Assembly (NCBI RefSeq): GCF_902859705.1
Contig: NZ_CADIJO010000016.1
Coordinates: 1-64,000 of the forward strand
Reading direction: 5' to 3'
Length of the DNA stretch: 64,000 nucleotides
DNA from: Achromobacter deleyi
Lineage (GTDB): Bacteria; Pseudomonadota; Gammaproteobacteria; Burkholderiales; Burkholderiaceae_B
Shown here in pieces: positions 35,442-44,357 of the stretch. The notes beneath the pieces are model-generated. The model was not told where the DNA came from, made no database searches, and saw only the letters and a list, made by a program, of their open reading frames with translations. The first letter of the stretch is position 1. The number at the start of each line of letters is the position of its first letter. Position numbers and translations under genes: made by a program.

Positions 35442-35890
35442 CAGTAGTCCTCCGTCCTCTCGCCAGGCATCGCGTACTGCACGCGCTGGTACAAGGGGAA
35501 AACCGTCGTGTAGCCCGGCACGGGAACGGGGTCGGTGCCGGCCAGGTGCGGGTACACGTACATCACGAGATCGGGATTGGGCAGACGCTGGAACTGGCGG
35601 TGAACCTCATTGCGCGCGGTGCGCGTGTAGCGCATCTGCTCGACAGGTGCGGCCTGCACGTCGGCGTCGGTCAGGGGCCGACGCAGGCTCTGGCGCGCAT
35701 CGAGCAACTGGCGGCCGGCGTTCCGTCCGGCTGCGCCACCGCCGTCGCCGGCCTCCTGCTGCCAGATGTCCATCATCGTGCGGTCACCGTGGGTCAACAG
35801 CTTTTCCTTGCTGGTGGCGCAGCCGGCGAGCACCGCGACGGCGAGGGCCAGTGCTAGGCCACGGGCCAGGTTAGTCAAGTTCAAGGGCAT
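35441..35890 (-). CDS. Conjugative transfer lipoprotein (TIGR03751)
   Basis: A 149-residue lipoprotein with lipobox LAGC at about residues 21-24, so it is anchored through Cys24, followed by a TraV-like domain ending in PVPGYTTVFPLYQRVQYAMPGE. In F-like systems the corresponding TraV lipoprotein belongs to the outer-membrane core. The ATG at 35890 lies 20 bp inside the preceding gene, consistent with coupling; the longer frame is antisense-like and rejected. Confidence 0.87.
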   Translation of the reverse strand: MPLNLTNLARGLALALAVAVLAGCATSKEKLLTHGDRTMMDIWQQEAGDGGGAAGRNAGRQLLDARQSLRRPLTDADVQAAPVEQMRYTRTARNEVHRQFQRLPNPDLVMYVYPHLAGTDPVPVPGYTTVFPLYQRVQYAMPGERTEDY

Positions 35891-37289
35891 GGCTTTCTCC
35901 TGCGCGGTGATCGACCTTGCGGCCTTCGGGATCGAAGTCGATGGCGAGCGGCTTTTCGAGGTGGACGGCAACCTTGGCGCCGGGTTGGACATAGACGGCG
36001 GCGAAGGCTTGGCCGTAGAGCTTGTTGACCCAGGCCGACATGTCCCGGACACCGCCCGCGAGAATCTGGCCGACCGCTTCTTGGCCGGTGATGCCCACGG
36101 TGCCGATGGAGCCGTCCGAGCCGACATAGGACATGCGGCCGCTGCCACTCTCGATGAGCGAGGCCACACCGGCACCGGCCGCGGTGATCAGGGCCTGCGA
36201 GCCGAGGTATTGCTGGGCGTTGCTGCGCCGCTCGCCGCTGACGCAAGGAATGCCGTGGGGATCGCTGATCCAGCCCAAGCCGTCGCGCTGTTGGTTGTTC
36301 TGCTGGTTGCCCTCGCGGTCTTCGGGGATCGTGCGAATCGTGCCGTCGTTGAAGACGAACGTGATGCTGCGCACCTGACCTCGCACGCACGAGAGCGTCC
36401 AGTCGCCCGAGGCGGTGCCGCTGAACACGGCGCCGGCCACGTCGGGAATGTCGATGCCATTGGCGGTCAGGTTGTCCGGCCCGACCAGAACTTTGAACGG
36501 ATAGGGATCGTTGACCGTGCCGTCGATCGGCACGCGGCCGATCAGGGCCGTCATCGCCACCGATCCCATTAGCGTCGAGTTGGTCGGCACGGTATAGACC
36601 GGCTTGGCATTCTTGACCCCGGCGGCGCGGGCGCCCGCGTTGGCCACGGTTTCAGCGGTGGTTTCGAGCGTGCTCTGCGCCGGGCCGAAGCTCGTGGGGA
36701 AGCTCATGCCGCCGCTCGCGCCACGCCCCCCGTTGCGCCCCTCGGCGGGCTTTGCGTCGTCCGGCTCGACCCACCGCACGCCGCCCTCCATGCCGGCCTC
36801 GTCGCCGCCCTGCAGCCCCAGGCCCACGGGCAGGTCCGCATGGCCGCCGCCGCGCCCGCCGATGCTGTCCAGGCGCCGCTGCAGGTCGGCGAGCAGCCCT
36901 TCGGTCTGCTGGCGCGCGCTGGCCGCCTGCTCTTGGTCGCGGCGCAGGTTGGACCGCTCGGATTCGAGCGCCGAGTTGATGCGCTGGTCGATGGAGTTCT
37001 CGCGCTGGCGCAGCCGCTGGTTCTCTTCACGCTGCGACTTGTTGTCCGAGAGCGCGGTCTGAAGCTCGGTGCGCAACTGCTTCACTTGGGCAACGAGCGT
37101 CGCCACGGTGTCGCGCGGGGTGTCGCCTTCGATGCCCAGCGCCTTCATTTCCTCGGGCGTGAGCTGGGCGCCGTTGTCCGCCACGGGTGGCGCCGTGCCG
37201 CCTCCACCCGAGAACAGCCGGATACCGGCGAACAGCACCAGGATGGCGACAGGGATCATCAGCCACTTGAGCAGGCCGTTACTGCGCAT
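35871..37289 (-). CDS. ICE conjugation protein, PFL_4705 family (TIGR03752; TraB-like)
   Basis: A 472-residue protein: N-terminal membrane helix (residues 7-26), a long coiled coil (about 55-140, rich in Glu/Arg/Gln), a Gly-rich linker, then a TraB/VirB10-like beta domain (VPTNSTLMGSVAMTALIGRVP and PFKVLVGPDNL). It should span from the inner membrane to the outer-membrane channel. The start overlaps the PFL_4704 gene by 11 bp. Confidence 0.9.
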   Translation of the reverse strand: MRSNGLLKWLMIPVAILVLFAGIRLFSGGGGTAPPVADNGAQLTPEEMKALGIEGDTPRDTVATLVAQVKQLRTELQTALSDNKSQREENQRLRQRENSIDQRINSALESERSNLRRDQEQAASARQQTEGLLADLQRRLDSIGGRGGGHADLPVGLGLQGGDEAGMEGGVRWVEPDDAKPAEGRNGGRGASGGMSFPTSFGPAQSTLETTAETVANAGARAAGVKNAKPVYTVPTNSTLMGSVAMTALIGRVPIDGTVNDPYPFKVLVGPDNLTANGIDIPDVAGAVFSGTASGDWTLSCVRGQVRSITFVFNDGTIRTIPEDREGNQQNNQQRDGLGWISDPHGIPCVSGERRSNAQQYLGSQALITAAGAGVASLIESGSGRMSYVGSDGSIGTVGITGQEAVGQILAGGVRDMSAWVNKLYGQAFAAVYVQPGAKVAVHLEKPLAIDFDPEGRKVDHRAGESHALELD

Positions 37290-38190
37290 GGCGGGCCTCC
37301 TTGGCGTTCTCGTCGCCGTCCGGCTGCGGCAGATGCACGGCAGGGTCGAAGCGGTGAATCGCCGGCAGCAGCGACTGCGCGAGGCCGCGGCCGCGCGTGA
37401 CCAGGTACAGCACGGTCGTGTCCTCGGTCGTGCCGCGCGGGCCCAGCGCCTCGTGCTGGAAGGTGGCGGTGAGGAAATCGCCTTGCAGCACGCGCGGGTC
37501 GAGCGCGACCCAGTCGGCGCCGGTGTTGGTGAGGCGCACGGCAGTCACCCATTGGTCTTCCAGGCGCCACGACGCGAGCACGGCCGCGCGCACCGGCAGC
37601 GTTGGCATCAGTGTGTCCAGGTCGAGGTCGCGGGGAAGGTTGACCCGCATGACGCCCGGAAGCGGCTCGACGGTGCGCAGCGGTGCGTAGAGGTTCTGCG
37701 CGGCGAAGCGCGTCAGCACGACAGGGACCGGAGTTTCGCGCCGCGCGGTCCGCGCACCTGCCTGGCCCTGGGCGCGTGCCGGGGCCTCGGCACTGTCGGC
37801 CTGCTCGCCATAGCGTCCCGGTGCGCTGTCACCCTCGACGATGCGCACCGGCTCCAGCTCGGCTTCCCCGTCCTTGGGCGGTTCGGCTGCGATGTCCAGC
37901 AGGATCAGCGCGCCCGTGTCGGCGTCCTGCAGTTGCAACCGCGTGGGCTCGATCGGCTCGCTGGCACGCAGGTACACCGCGCCGCCCGCACTCTGCACGC
38001 GCAGGCGTTTGCCCACGCCTGCGGGCACGCCCACGCGCACGTTCCGGTCGATGAATACGATGCGTTCCTGACCGACCTTCAGCGGCACTGCCAGTGGCAT
38101 GCGTTCCCAACGCAGGATCTCCACCGCCTGGGCGACGGGTGCCGCGGCCACGGCCAGTAGCCCCAGCAGCGCGAGTACAGGATGCTTCAT
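37279..38190 (-). CDS. ICE conjugation protein, PFL_4704 family (TIGR03749; TraK-like)
   Basis: A 303-residue secreted protein: signal peptide (residues 1-22, AAPVAQA), then a beta-rich VirB9/TraK-like domain (LRWERMPLAVPLKVGQERIV) and a C-terminal domain after a disordered linker (about 115-145). In the class it forms the periplasmic/outer-membrane ring with the TraB- and TraV-like proteins. Overlaps neighbours on both sides by 4 and 11 bp. Confidence 0.89.
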   Translation of the reverse strand: MKHPVLALLGLLAVAAAPVAQAVEILRWERMPLAVPLKVGQERIVFIDRNVRVGVPAGVGKRLRVQSAGGAVYLRASEPIEPTRLQLQDADTGALILLDIAAEPPKDGEAELEPVRIVEGDSAPGRYGEQADSAEAPARAQGQAGARTARRETPVPVVLTRFAAQNLYAPLRTVEPLPGVMRVNLPRDLDLDTLMPTLPVRAAVLASWRLEDQWVTAVRLTNTGADWVALDPRVLQGDFLTATFQHEALGPRGTTEDTTVLYLVTRGRGLAQSLLPAIHRFDPAVHLPQPDGDENAKEARHAQ

Positions 38191-38879
38191 GGGGTGTTTC
38201 CTCCTTGAGGCGCTTGCGGATTCAGGTCACTCGGCGCCGGGCGCGCCGGCTCCGGTGCACTGATGCGCTGGGGCGCGCCTTCGTAGCAGTCCAGCGCCAG
38301 GCCGAACGGGTTGCGGGCGGGATCGACGTCCACCCGCGTGACCTTGATCGGATAGCGCACCAGGGCGCGTTTGACCTGCTCGGCGCCGTAGTACTCGTCC
38401 GCCGTGATGTCCAGCGTCACCACCCAGTCGCGATCGGATACGGTGCGCACGCGCGCCGTGGGGTCGTCGCCATAGCCGCGGCCGGGAATCTCGTAGATGC
38501 CGCGCACGCGCTGACGCAGCTCGCCCGTGGAGCGGCGGTAGTCATAGTCCGCCCGCAGGAAGGCCTGGCAGGACGGGGTGAGGTACGGCGAGAGCGTATG
38601 GAGGTTGCGCGAGTAGTCTTCTTCGCCATTGGTCGGCCAGCGGTTCAGCGTCTGGAACACGTAGAACGTGAACGCATAGACCGATTCGGGCGGCACTTCC
38701 CACCACTTGCGGGTACTGCCAGAGCGCAGGTCGGGCGGGACGTGGATGGTCAGGTCGCGCGGCGCGCTCCACCAGCCGCCGCCCATGACCAGGGCGACAA
38801 TGACCAGCGCGCCCGCGCCCAGGCGCAAGGTCTTGATGTGCGCCTGCAGGTGGGCGATCTCGTTCTTGAAGCGGCTCAT
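38187..38879 (-). CDS. ICE conjugation protein, PFL_4703 family (TIGR03746; TraE-like)
   Basis: A 230-residue inner-membrane protein: basic N-terminus (MSRFKNEIAHLQAHIKTLR), one membrane helix at 20-38 and a periplasmic VirB8/TraE-like domain (VYAFTFYVFQTLNRW, then DWVVTLDITADEYY). It should scaffold the secretion complex. The ATG at 38879 overlaps the preceding gene by 4 bp. Confidence 0.89.
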   Translation of the reverse strand: MSRFKNEIAHLQAHIKTLRLGAGALVIVALVMGGGWWSAPRDLTIHVPPDLRSGSTRKWWEVPPESVYAFTFYVFQTLNRWPTNGEEDYSRNLHTLSPYLTPSCQAFLRADYDYRRSTGELRQRVRGIYEIPGRGYGDDPTARVRTVSDRDWVVTLDITADEYYGAEQVKRALVRYPIKVTRVDVDPARNPFGLALDCYEGAPQRISAPEPARPAPSDLNPQAPQGGNTP

Positions 38880-39274
38880 CGCATGCTCCTGCGGGTGGAC
38901 CAGAAGCCCGAGCGCGAGATCAGCACGTGGCCGCCCACCCAGCCGGCCATCAGCGGATGGCGCGTTGCGATGCGCCACTGCAACTGTCGATACAGCCAGG
39001 TGTCGGGGCGCCCACGCTTGAGGCGGCGCAGGATGCCGCCGCCGATGAACACGCCCAAGGCCACGCCCAGGACAACGAACGTCGGTGCGATGGCGATCGT
39101 GCGGAACACCCACGAAAGCGGCGCGCCGACCAGCAGGCCGGCCGCGCCGGACAGGCCGCAGCAGATCCACAGCTCGTCGGCGGTGAGGCCGCGCACGACC
39201 ACGGGATGGCGGTTGAGCCGGTGCGGAAGGAACGTGACCGTCCCGTCCGCACGGACGTGCTGCTGCTCGGACAT
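38876..39274 (-). CDS. Conjugative transfer region protein (TIGR03750; TraL-like)
   Basis: A 132-residue protein with two adjacent membrane helices (about 36-78) flanked by a polar N-terminus (LPHRLNRHPVVVRGLTADEL) and a basic tail. This is the TIGR03750 family, the likely counterpart of TraL, a small inner-membrane pilus-assembly factor. Start chosen at 39274 (MSEQQHV). Confidence 0.87.
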   Translation of the reverse strand: MSEQQHVRADGTVTFLPHRLNRHPVVVRGLTADELWICCGLSGAAGLLVGAPLSWVFRTIAIAPTFVVLGVALGVFIGGGILRRLKRGRPDTWLYRQLQWRIATRHPLMAGWVGGHVLISRSGFWSTRRSMR

Positions 39275-39285
39275 ACCGGCCTCGC

Positions 39286-39645
39286 TTACAGGATGCCGGT
39301 GGCTTCGGTGAGCAGCCAGATGCCGATCACGAGCAGCACGGCGCCGATGGCGACCGTGAGGCCGAATTGGCCCCACGTCTTGCGGCCGGTGTGGATCTCC
39401 GCGTAGGTGCCGTAGGCGTGGTAGCAGACGCCGATGAACATCGACGCCACCACCAGCAGGGCCACGAGCATGATGATGTCGTAGCCGTAGTTGCGGATGG
39501 TCTCCATGATGCCGTTGCCGGTGCCGCGCGTCGGGTTCTCCAACTGCGGCAGACCTTGCGCGAACGACAGTGCGGGCAGCGCGGCGGCGCCCAGGGCCAC
39601 GGCGGCGCGCTGGGCAAAACGGGAAGTGAGGTTGCGGTTGTGCAT
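39286..39645 (-). CDS. Conjugative transfer region protein (TIGR03745; pilin candidate)
   Basis: A 119-residue precursor: signal peptide (cleavage near LSFAQ, about residue 29), then a mature part with two hydrophobic helices separated by HAYGTYAEIHTGRKTW. Size and topology are those of conjugative pilins such as TraA/VirB2, and the TIGR03745 family occupies the pilin position. Pilin function is inferred from that. Confidence 0.85.
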   Translation of the reverse strand: MHNRNLTSRFAQRAAVALGAAALPALSFAQGLPQLENPTRGTGNGIMETIRNYGYDIIMLVALLVVASMFIGVCYHAYGTYAEIHTGRKTWGQFGLTVAIGAVLLVIGIWLLTEATGIL

Positions 39646-39661
39646 GGTCGGGCCTTTCATG

Positions 39662-39895
39662 TCAGGACAGGAGGAAGAAACTCAGGACGAGGTACATCGC
39701 GACGAAGCGGATGCAGACGCCGAGGAACTGGCGCTGGTTGAGGCGGCTCTCGGACCACCCCACATAGGCCGTTCGGATGGCCCAGACGCCCCACACGAGC
39801 AGGACCGCGAACACGACGCCGACCAGGACGGTCGCCATCGCGGAAGGCGCGATACCGCTGTTGGCTTGAAATGCCGAGACCTGGGCGCCGTTCAT
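39662..39895 (-). CDS. ICE conjugation protein, PFL_4701 family (TIGR03758)
   Basis: A 77-residue protein with two membrane helices (about 18-40 and 58-76), starting MNGAQVSAFQANSGI, as in this family. It lies next to the pilin-like gene and overlaps the RAQPRD gene by 4 bp. Precise function unknown. Confidence 0.86.
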   Translation of the reverse strand: MNGAQVSAFQANSGIAPSAMATVLVGVVFAVLLVWGVWAIRTAYVGWSESRLNQRQFLGVCIRFVAMYLVLSFFLLS

Positions 39896-40275
39896 TGCTC
39901 GCCCTCCGCAGTCGTCTTCGGCGATGGCGAAGCGGCCCGCTCGGTGCGGTAGTCGCCGGCCAGTTCGGAGGGGTCGCGCGGCTGAGCGCGTGATGGCGTC
40001 AGGTGGAACTGGATGCCGGCGCGCACGCGCGCCAGGTCAGCCAGCAGCCGTGGGTAATCGAAGTGGTAGCGCTCGCCCGGCTGGATGGGGGCATGCGCGG
40101 CGCTGTCCGCGACGGTGCGTTCCAGCGCGTCGAGCTGGCGCAGCGCGGCGACCAACTCCTGGCGCTGCGCCGGGGACTCGGCCAATGCCATCGGGGACTG
40201 GCCCAGCACGAGGGCCGTCACGAAAAAAGTGGGCACGCCGCGATGCGCGGCGCGCAGCCAGATCGAAGCCACCAT
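39892..40275 (-). CDS. RAQPRD-family ICE protein (TIGR01690)
   Basis: A 127-residue exported protein: signal peptide (about residues 1-32), a helical pair rich in Ala/Leu/Arg, and the name-giving motif RAQPRDPSELAGDYR at about 98-112. The family occurs only with this ICE transfer system; function unknown. In related elements the next gene upstream is of the PFL_4697 type, but here a 7.5-kb plus-strand island lies between them. Confidence 0.9.
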   Translation of the reverse strand: MVASIWLRAAHRGVPTFFVTALVLGQSPMALAESPAQRQELVAALRQLDALERTVADSAAHAPIQPGERYHFDYPRLLADLARVRAGIQFHLTPSRAQPRDPSELAGDYRTERAASPSPKTTAEGEQ

Positions 40276-40415
40276 CGCGCCATTCCTGTGTGATCAGCAA
40301 TGGGTTGATCGTGGAGATCAGGGCTGTTTCAGGCCGCAAACAATAGGAACTGGCGGACGACCGGATTGGGCATGCTGCGAGCGAACCTACAAAAGCACGG
40401 GTCGCGCTTCGATTA

Positions 40416-40444
40416 TTGCGTTTTTCGAGTATTTCGAATATGAT
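40416..40444 (+). promoter_or_regulatory. Promoter of the defence island with direct-repeat operator
   Basis: TTGCGT (40416-40421) and TATGAT (40439-40444) are spaced by exactly 17 bp. The spacer and -10 are occupied by two adjacent 9-mers, TTCGAGTAT and TTCGAATAT (40424-40441), a plausible operator. AGGAG lies just before the first gene at 40479. It is the only strong promoter I can see before the eight-gene island. Confidence 0.7.
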
Positions 40445-40478
40445 CGGCTCTGCAACCGTTTTCGCTTAGGAGCTACCC

Positions 40479-40949
40479 ATGACCACCGCCACTGCCCAAT
40501 CCAAGATGACCCTTCCCGCCGCGGGAGAGGTGAAGGCAGCCGTCCAGGGTCAACGTGCCTTGGCGGCTTACCTCGCAACCCAGTTCGAGACGCAGCACAT
40601 CCAGATCTTTGATGACCACAAACAGGCTCATCAGGTGGAACTGCCTACCTCGGCTTTACGCCTGCTGGTCGACATCCTGGCCGAGTTGGCCGATGGCAAT
40701 GCAGTAAAGGTGGTGCCCGTCCATGCAGAGCTGACGACCCAAGAGGCGGCGGACTTGCTCAACGTGTCCCGTCCCCATTTCGTCAAGCTGCTCGAAGATG
40801 GGGTGTTGGCATTTCATCGCACCGGCAAGCACCGCAGGGTGAGGTTCGCCGATCTGATGCAGTACAAGGAAGCGCGCGAGCGCGCCAGTGAGCAGGCGAT
40901 GGCCGAACTCGCTCAGCAGTCGCAAGAGTTGGGAATGGGATACGAATGA
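40479..40949 (+). CDS. Excisionase/MerR-like HTH antitoxin
   Basis: A 156-residue protein with a helix-turn-helix of the excisionase/HTH_17 type at about residues 85-135 (LTTQEAADLLNVSRPHFVKL, then GKHRRVRFADLMQYKE). It overlaps the PIN gene by 4 bp and is the expected antitoxin and autorepressor of that pair. The direct repeats in the promoter could be its operator, in which case it might influence the CBASS genes downstream too. Confidence 0.85.
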   Translation: MTTATAQSKMTLPAAGEVKAAVQGQRALAAYLATQFETQHIQIFDDHKQAHQVELPTSALRLLVDILAELADGNAVKVVPVHAELTTQEAADLLNVSRPHFVKLLEDGVLAFHRTGKHRRVRFADLMQYKEARERASEQAMAELAQQSQELGMGYE

Positions 40950-41521
40950 GGCATTCCCCATTCACCGCCGTCTACGACGCGTGCGTTCTATATCCCGCGC
41001 CACTGCGGGATTTCCTGATGTGGCTCGGCCTGTCTGGCCGCTTCCGGGCGCGGTGGAGCCAAGCCATTCATGAGGAGTGGAAACGCAACCTGTTGATCAA
41101 CCGCCCCGATCTCACCCGGGTTCAGGTCGACAGGACGTCGGATCTCATGGACCGGGCAATTCCGGACGGCTTGGTGGAGGGCTACGAAGCGCTCGTGGCA
41201 GGCCTGACATTGCCCGATCCGGACGACCGGCACGTCCTGGCTGCGGCGATTCGCTGCGGTGCGAGCGTGATTGTGACGTTCAACGAACGGGATTTCCCGA
41301 ACGATCTGCTGGCTCCGTACGGCATCGAATCGCAGCACCCCGATGAGTTTGTGGACAACCTACTGGATCTGGACGCGGCCGCCGTGGTGTCGGCTGCGCA
41401 GCGCCAGCGTGCCCAACTCAAGCATCCGCCGATCGAGGTGGACCGCTATCTCGAAATCCTGCTGCGCCAGGGCCTTGTGCAAACGACCAAGGTGCTGGCG
41501 ACCTATCGCACCATTCTCTGA
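40946..41521 (+). CDS. PIN-domain toxin
   Basis: A 191-residue PIN-fold ribonuclease. Acidic residues of the PIN site are present: VYDACVLYP (Asp near 11), HEEWKRN, and DPDDRHVLAAA with TFNERDFP further on. A C-terminal helical extension (about 130-190) is typical of the longer PIN toxins paired with HTH_17 antitoxins. Only 17 bp separate it from the TRIP13-like gene. Confidence 0.87.
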   Translation: MRHSPFTAVYDACVLYPAPLRDFLMWLGLSGRFRARWSQAIHEEWKRNLLINRPDLTRVQVDRTSDLMDRAIPDGLVEGYEALVAGLTLPDPDDRHVLAAAIRCGASVIVTFNERDFPNDLLAPYGIESQHPDEFVDNLLDLDAAAVVSAAQRQRAQLKHPPIEVDRYLEILLRQGLVQTTKVLATYRTIL

Positions 41522-41538
41522 CCCGCCGAGAGCCACGG

Positions 41539-42453
41539 ATGACCAAGAATCCTTCATCAGACGCCACTTTGCCGAAAGGCATCCATCGAAGCTGGAAGCT
41601 GCCGGACACGTCGCTGGGCGCCCTGTGGGATTCCATCGTCATGGACGAAGCTCTCAAGAAGCAGTTGCTGTCACAGGCGATCGTCAACTTCACGGTGCGC
41701 CCCAAGGTGGAGCGCACGGTACTCCCCCTGCACGGCGTGATCTTGTTGGTCGGCCCGCCGGGGACTGGGAAGACCTCCTTGGCACGGGGCTTGGCGCATC
41801 GTGTGGCCGAATCTTTTTCTTCTGCGAAGTTTCGATTGCTGGAAGTAGAGCCTCACACGCTGACGAGCTCTGCAATGGGAAAGACTCAACGCGCCGTGGC
41901 AGACCTGTTCTCGCAATCGATCGCAGAATCCGCAGCGGCGGGCCCGACGATCGTCCTTCTGGACGAGGTCGAAACGCTTGCGGCTGATCGAGCCAAGCTC
42001 AGCCTGGAAGCCAACCCGGTTGATGTGCACCGGGCCACCGACGCGGTGTTGGTGCAGTTGGACATGTTGGCCGAACGCAACCCGCATCTGCTGTTCGTGG
42101 CCACCAGCAACTTCCCACAGGCCGTCGACAGTGCCTTCCTATCTCGTTGCGACATGGTGATGGAGGTGCCACTGCCCGGCAAGGATGCCTGCAAGCAGAT
42201 CCTGGTGGACTGCCTGAATGGCCTGGCAAAGACATTTCCGGGGATTGGCAAGCTTTCCTCGGCTCACCAGTTCGACGCGTGCGCTGGCGAGTGCGTCGGA
42301 TTGGATGGTCGGGCCATTCGCAAGGTCGTAGCCAACGCCCTCGCGGCCGACCCGCAAGTGGCTATCGATCCGAACAAGCTTTCCGTAGAGCACCTGCGCA
42401 GTGCGATACGACAGGCAACGCAAATGCGCCTTCAAGGAGGGAAGCAAAAATGA
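41539..42453 (+). CDS. cap6: CBASS TRIP13/Pch2-like AAA+ ATPase (Cap6)
   Basis: A 304-residue AAA+ protein: Walker A GPPGTGKT at 72-79, Walker B VLLDEVE at about 139-145, sensor 1 in FVATSNFPQ, and a small C-terminal lid. Together with adjacent HORMA genes and a CD-NTase this is the TRIP13-type remodeller of type III CBASS, which opens closed HORMA and so switches the synthase off. Its stop overlaps the next gene (ATGA). Confidence 0.92.
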   Translation: MTKNPSSDATLPKGIHRSWKLPDTSLGALWDSIVMDEALKKQLLSQAIVNFTVRPKVERTVLPLHGVILLVGPPGTGKTSLARGLAHRVAESFSSAKFRLLEVEPHTLTSSAMGKTQRAVADLFSQSIAESAAAGPTIVLLDEVETLAADRAKLSLEANPVDVHRATDAVLVQLDMLAERNPHLLFVATSNFPQAVDSAFLSRCDMVMEVPLPGKDACKQILVDCLNGLAKTFPGIGKLSSAHQFDACAGECVGLDGRAIRKVVANALAADPQVAIDPNKLSVEHLRSAIRQATQMRLQGGKQK

Positions 42454-42920
42454 CCACCGTTGTCAGCCGGACGTTTCGCAGCTCGCCGCACCGCGATGCG
42501 TTGCAGACGTGGGATGCCATTGTCGAACTGCTCACTCAGGGCAAGGACGGCACGGCTCGCTCTGAACTCAGGGCCGTGGCGGGCGTGGCCGCCAGCTTGA
42601 TCGCCGACCAGGCACCCAAGAGCGCGCCCATCGTTGCGACATGCGATGGACCACGGACCAGGATCTACTGCCTCTTCGACGAAGACGCGATCGATGGTGA
42701 TGATGCCAACGAAGAAGTCTTGGGGTTCGAGCCGTTGAAGGGAGACTGGGGAGTCTCGCTGCCGTGTCCGAAGGAGCAGCTCGGCTGGGTGCAAACCGCG
42801 CTCAAAAAGCACAGTTCTCGCATCATTGCACGGGACTTGAGCCAAGGAATTGCCACGCAGGCGCAGGCCGATGCTGGACAAGCGCTGTCGCTCGACCTCG
42901 GAGGTTTCCTCAAGTCATGA
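42450..42920 (+). CDS. cap8: CBASS accessory protein, probable second HORMA (HORMA3-like)
   Basis: A 156-residue protein between cap6 and the HORMA gene, overlapping both by 4 bp, with AAGGAGG before the start. No enzymatic motif is visible. In two-HORMA type III operons a second, divergent HORMA protein (HORMA3) occupies this place and supplies a closure peptide for the CD-NTase-activating HORMA; size and position fit. The assignment depends on context more than on recognisable residues. Confidence 0.6.
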
Positions 42921-43417
42921 GCACCGTCGCCACCTACTCGTACACGCACTCGGTTACCTATGTGACCGACAACATCCTCAAGAGCTTGAAAGACATCATC
43001 CTGCTCAGTGGGCTGGACCCCGAGCACTTCGCGGATCGCTGGGAGAGCAATACCCGAGCCATCAAGACGTGGCTCGGGACCGGTGATCTGCGCAAGGTGA
43101 TTCTGGAGATCTACAACCCGGCAACCGACAAACTCGTGACCCGATGGGATATCGACATCGTGTATGGGTGGTCCGATGGCGACGGCAGCTTCTGGACAGA
43201 TACCGAGCAGTTGAAGTACGCGATCAAGAAAGCTGGGCTGCTGCCATCGCAGGCCAAGTACAAGTTAATGCTCGATACAAAGCCAGGGCGGCCTGATGTG
43301 GAGGGGTGGAGCAAAGGAAGTTATCGCTCGACGGATGGAATGGTCAAGCAGAGCCTAGGCTCGACTGTCGAACACAGCGGCCTGGCGGGTCAGGCCGGAT
43401 ATTGGAGGCAACGCTGA
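42917..43417 (+). CDS. cap7: CBASS HORMA-domain protein (HORMA2-like, Cap7)
   Basis: A 166-residue bacterial HORMA protein (bacHORMA family 2 in appearance: [31 protein letters not shown], then VILEIYNP and a C-terminal Gly/Ser-rich safety-belt-like tail). In its closed form, triggered by a peptide, it binds and activates the CD-NTase. Start ATG at 42917 overlaps the preceding stop; its own stop overlaps the cdnD start (TGATG). Confidence 0.85.
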
Positions 43418-44319
43418 TGCTGTCGATCGATGAAGCTTTTCGCAAGTTCAAGTCGCGTCTGGAACTCAACGAACGCGAACAGAAGAATGCCTCGCAACGC
43501 CAGAACGAAGTGCGGGACTACCTGCAGACCAAGTTCGGCATTGCGCGCAGCTTCCTGACCGGGTCCTATGCTCGATACACGAAGACGAAGCCGCTCAAGG
43601 ATATCGACATCTTCTTCGTGCTGAAGGACTCGGAGAAGCATTACCACGGCAAGGCCGCATCGGTAGTGCTGGATGATTTCCACTCTGCATTGGTGGAGAA
43701 ATACGGTTCGGCGGCCGTGCGCAAACAGGCGCGCTCGATCAACGTGGATTTCGGTGTTCACATCGACGCGGAGGACAACACGGACTACCGGGTGGTCAGC
43801 GTGGATGCGGTGCCCGCATTCGACACCGGCGACCAGTATGAGATCCCCGATACGGCGTCCGGAAAGTGGATCAAGACGGACCCGGAGATCCATAAGGACA
43901 AGGCGACCGCAGCGCACCAAGCCTATGGCAATGAGTGGAAAGGTCTCGTGCGCATGGTGAAGTACTGGAACAACAATCCCAAGCACGGCGATCAGAAGCC
44001 GGTGAAGCCCTCGTTCCTGATCGAGGTAATGGCCCTTGAGTGTCTTTACGGCGGCTGGGGAGGATCGTTCGATCGCGAGATCCAGTCGTTCTTTGCCACG
44101 CTTGCCGATCGTGTTCATGACGAGTGGCCGGATCCCGCCGGACTTGGCCCGGCGATCAGCAACGATATGGATGCCGCGCGCAAGCAGCGCGCGCAGCAGC
44201 TGCTGTTCCAGGCGAGCCAGGACGCAAGCATCGCCATCGACCACGCGCGTCGTGGTCGCAATATCGAAGCGCTTCGCGCCTGGCGCGCACTGTTTGGCCC
44301 CAAGTTCCCACTGTCCTGA
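43417..44319 (+). CDS. cdnD: CBASS CD-NTase (CdnD type)
   Basis: A 300-residue nucleotidyltransferase: GS motif LTGSYAR at 48-53, metal-binding Asp62 and Asp64 in KDIDIFF, third Asp111 in INVDFGV, and the helical OAS-like C-terminus. All catalytic residues are intact. Enzymes of this branch that work with HORMA and TRIP13 make a cyclic trinucleotide (cyclic tri-AMP) second messenger upon phage infection. GGAGG lies before the start. Confidence 0.92.
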   Translation: MLSIDEAFRKFKSRLELNEREQKNASQRQNEVRDYLQTKFGIARSFLTGSYARYTKTKPLKDIDIFFVLKDSEKHYHGKAASVVLDDFHSALVEKYGSAAVRKQARSINVDFGVHIDAEDNTDYRVVSVDAVPAFDTGDQYEIPDTASGKWIKTDPEIHKDKATAAHQAYGNEWKGLVRMVKYWNNNPKHGDQKPVKPSFLIEVMALECLYGGWGGSFDREIQSFFATLADRVHDEWPDPAGLGPAISNDMDAARKQRAQQLLFQASQDASIAIDHARRGRNIEALRAWRALFGPKFPLS

Positions 44320-44357
44320 TTCCATCGGCTTCCATACACGTCCCATCGAGGTACAGC

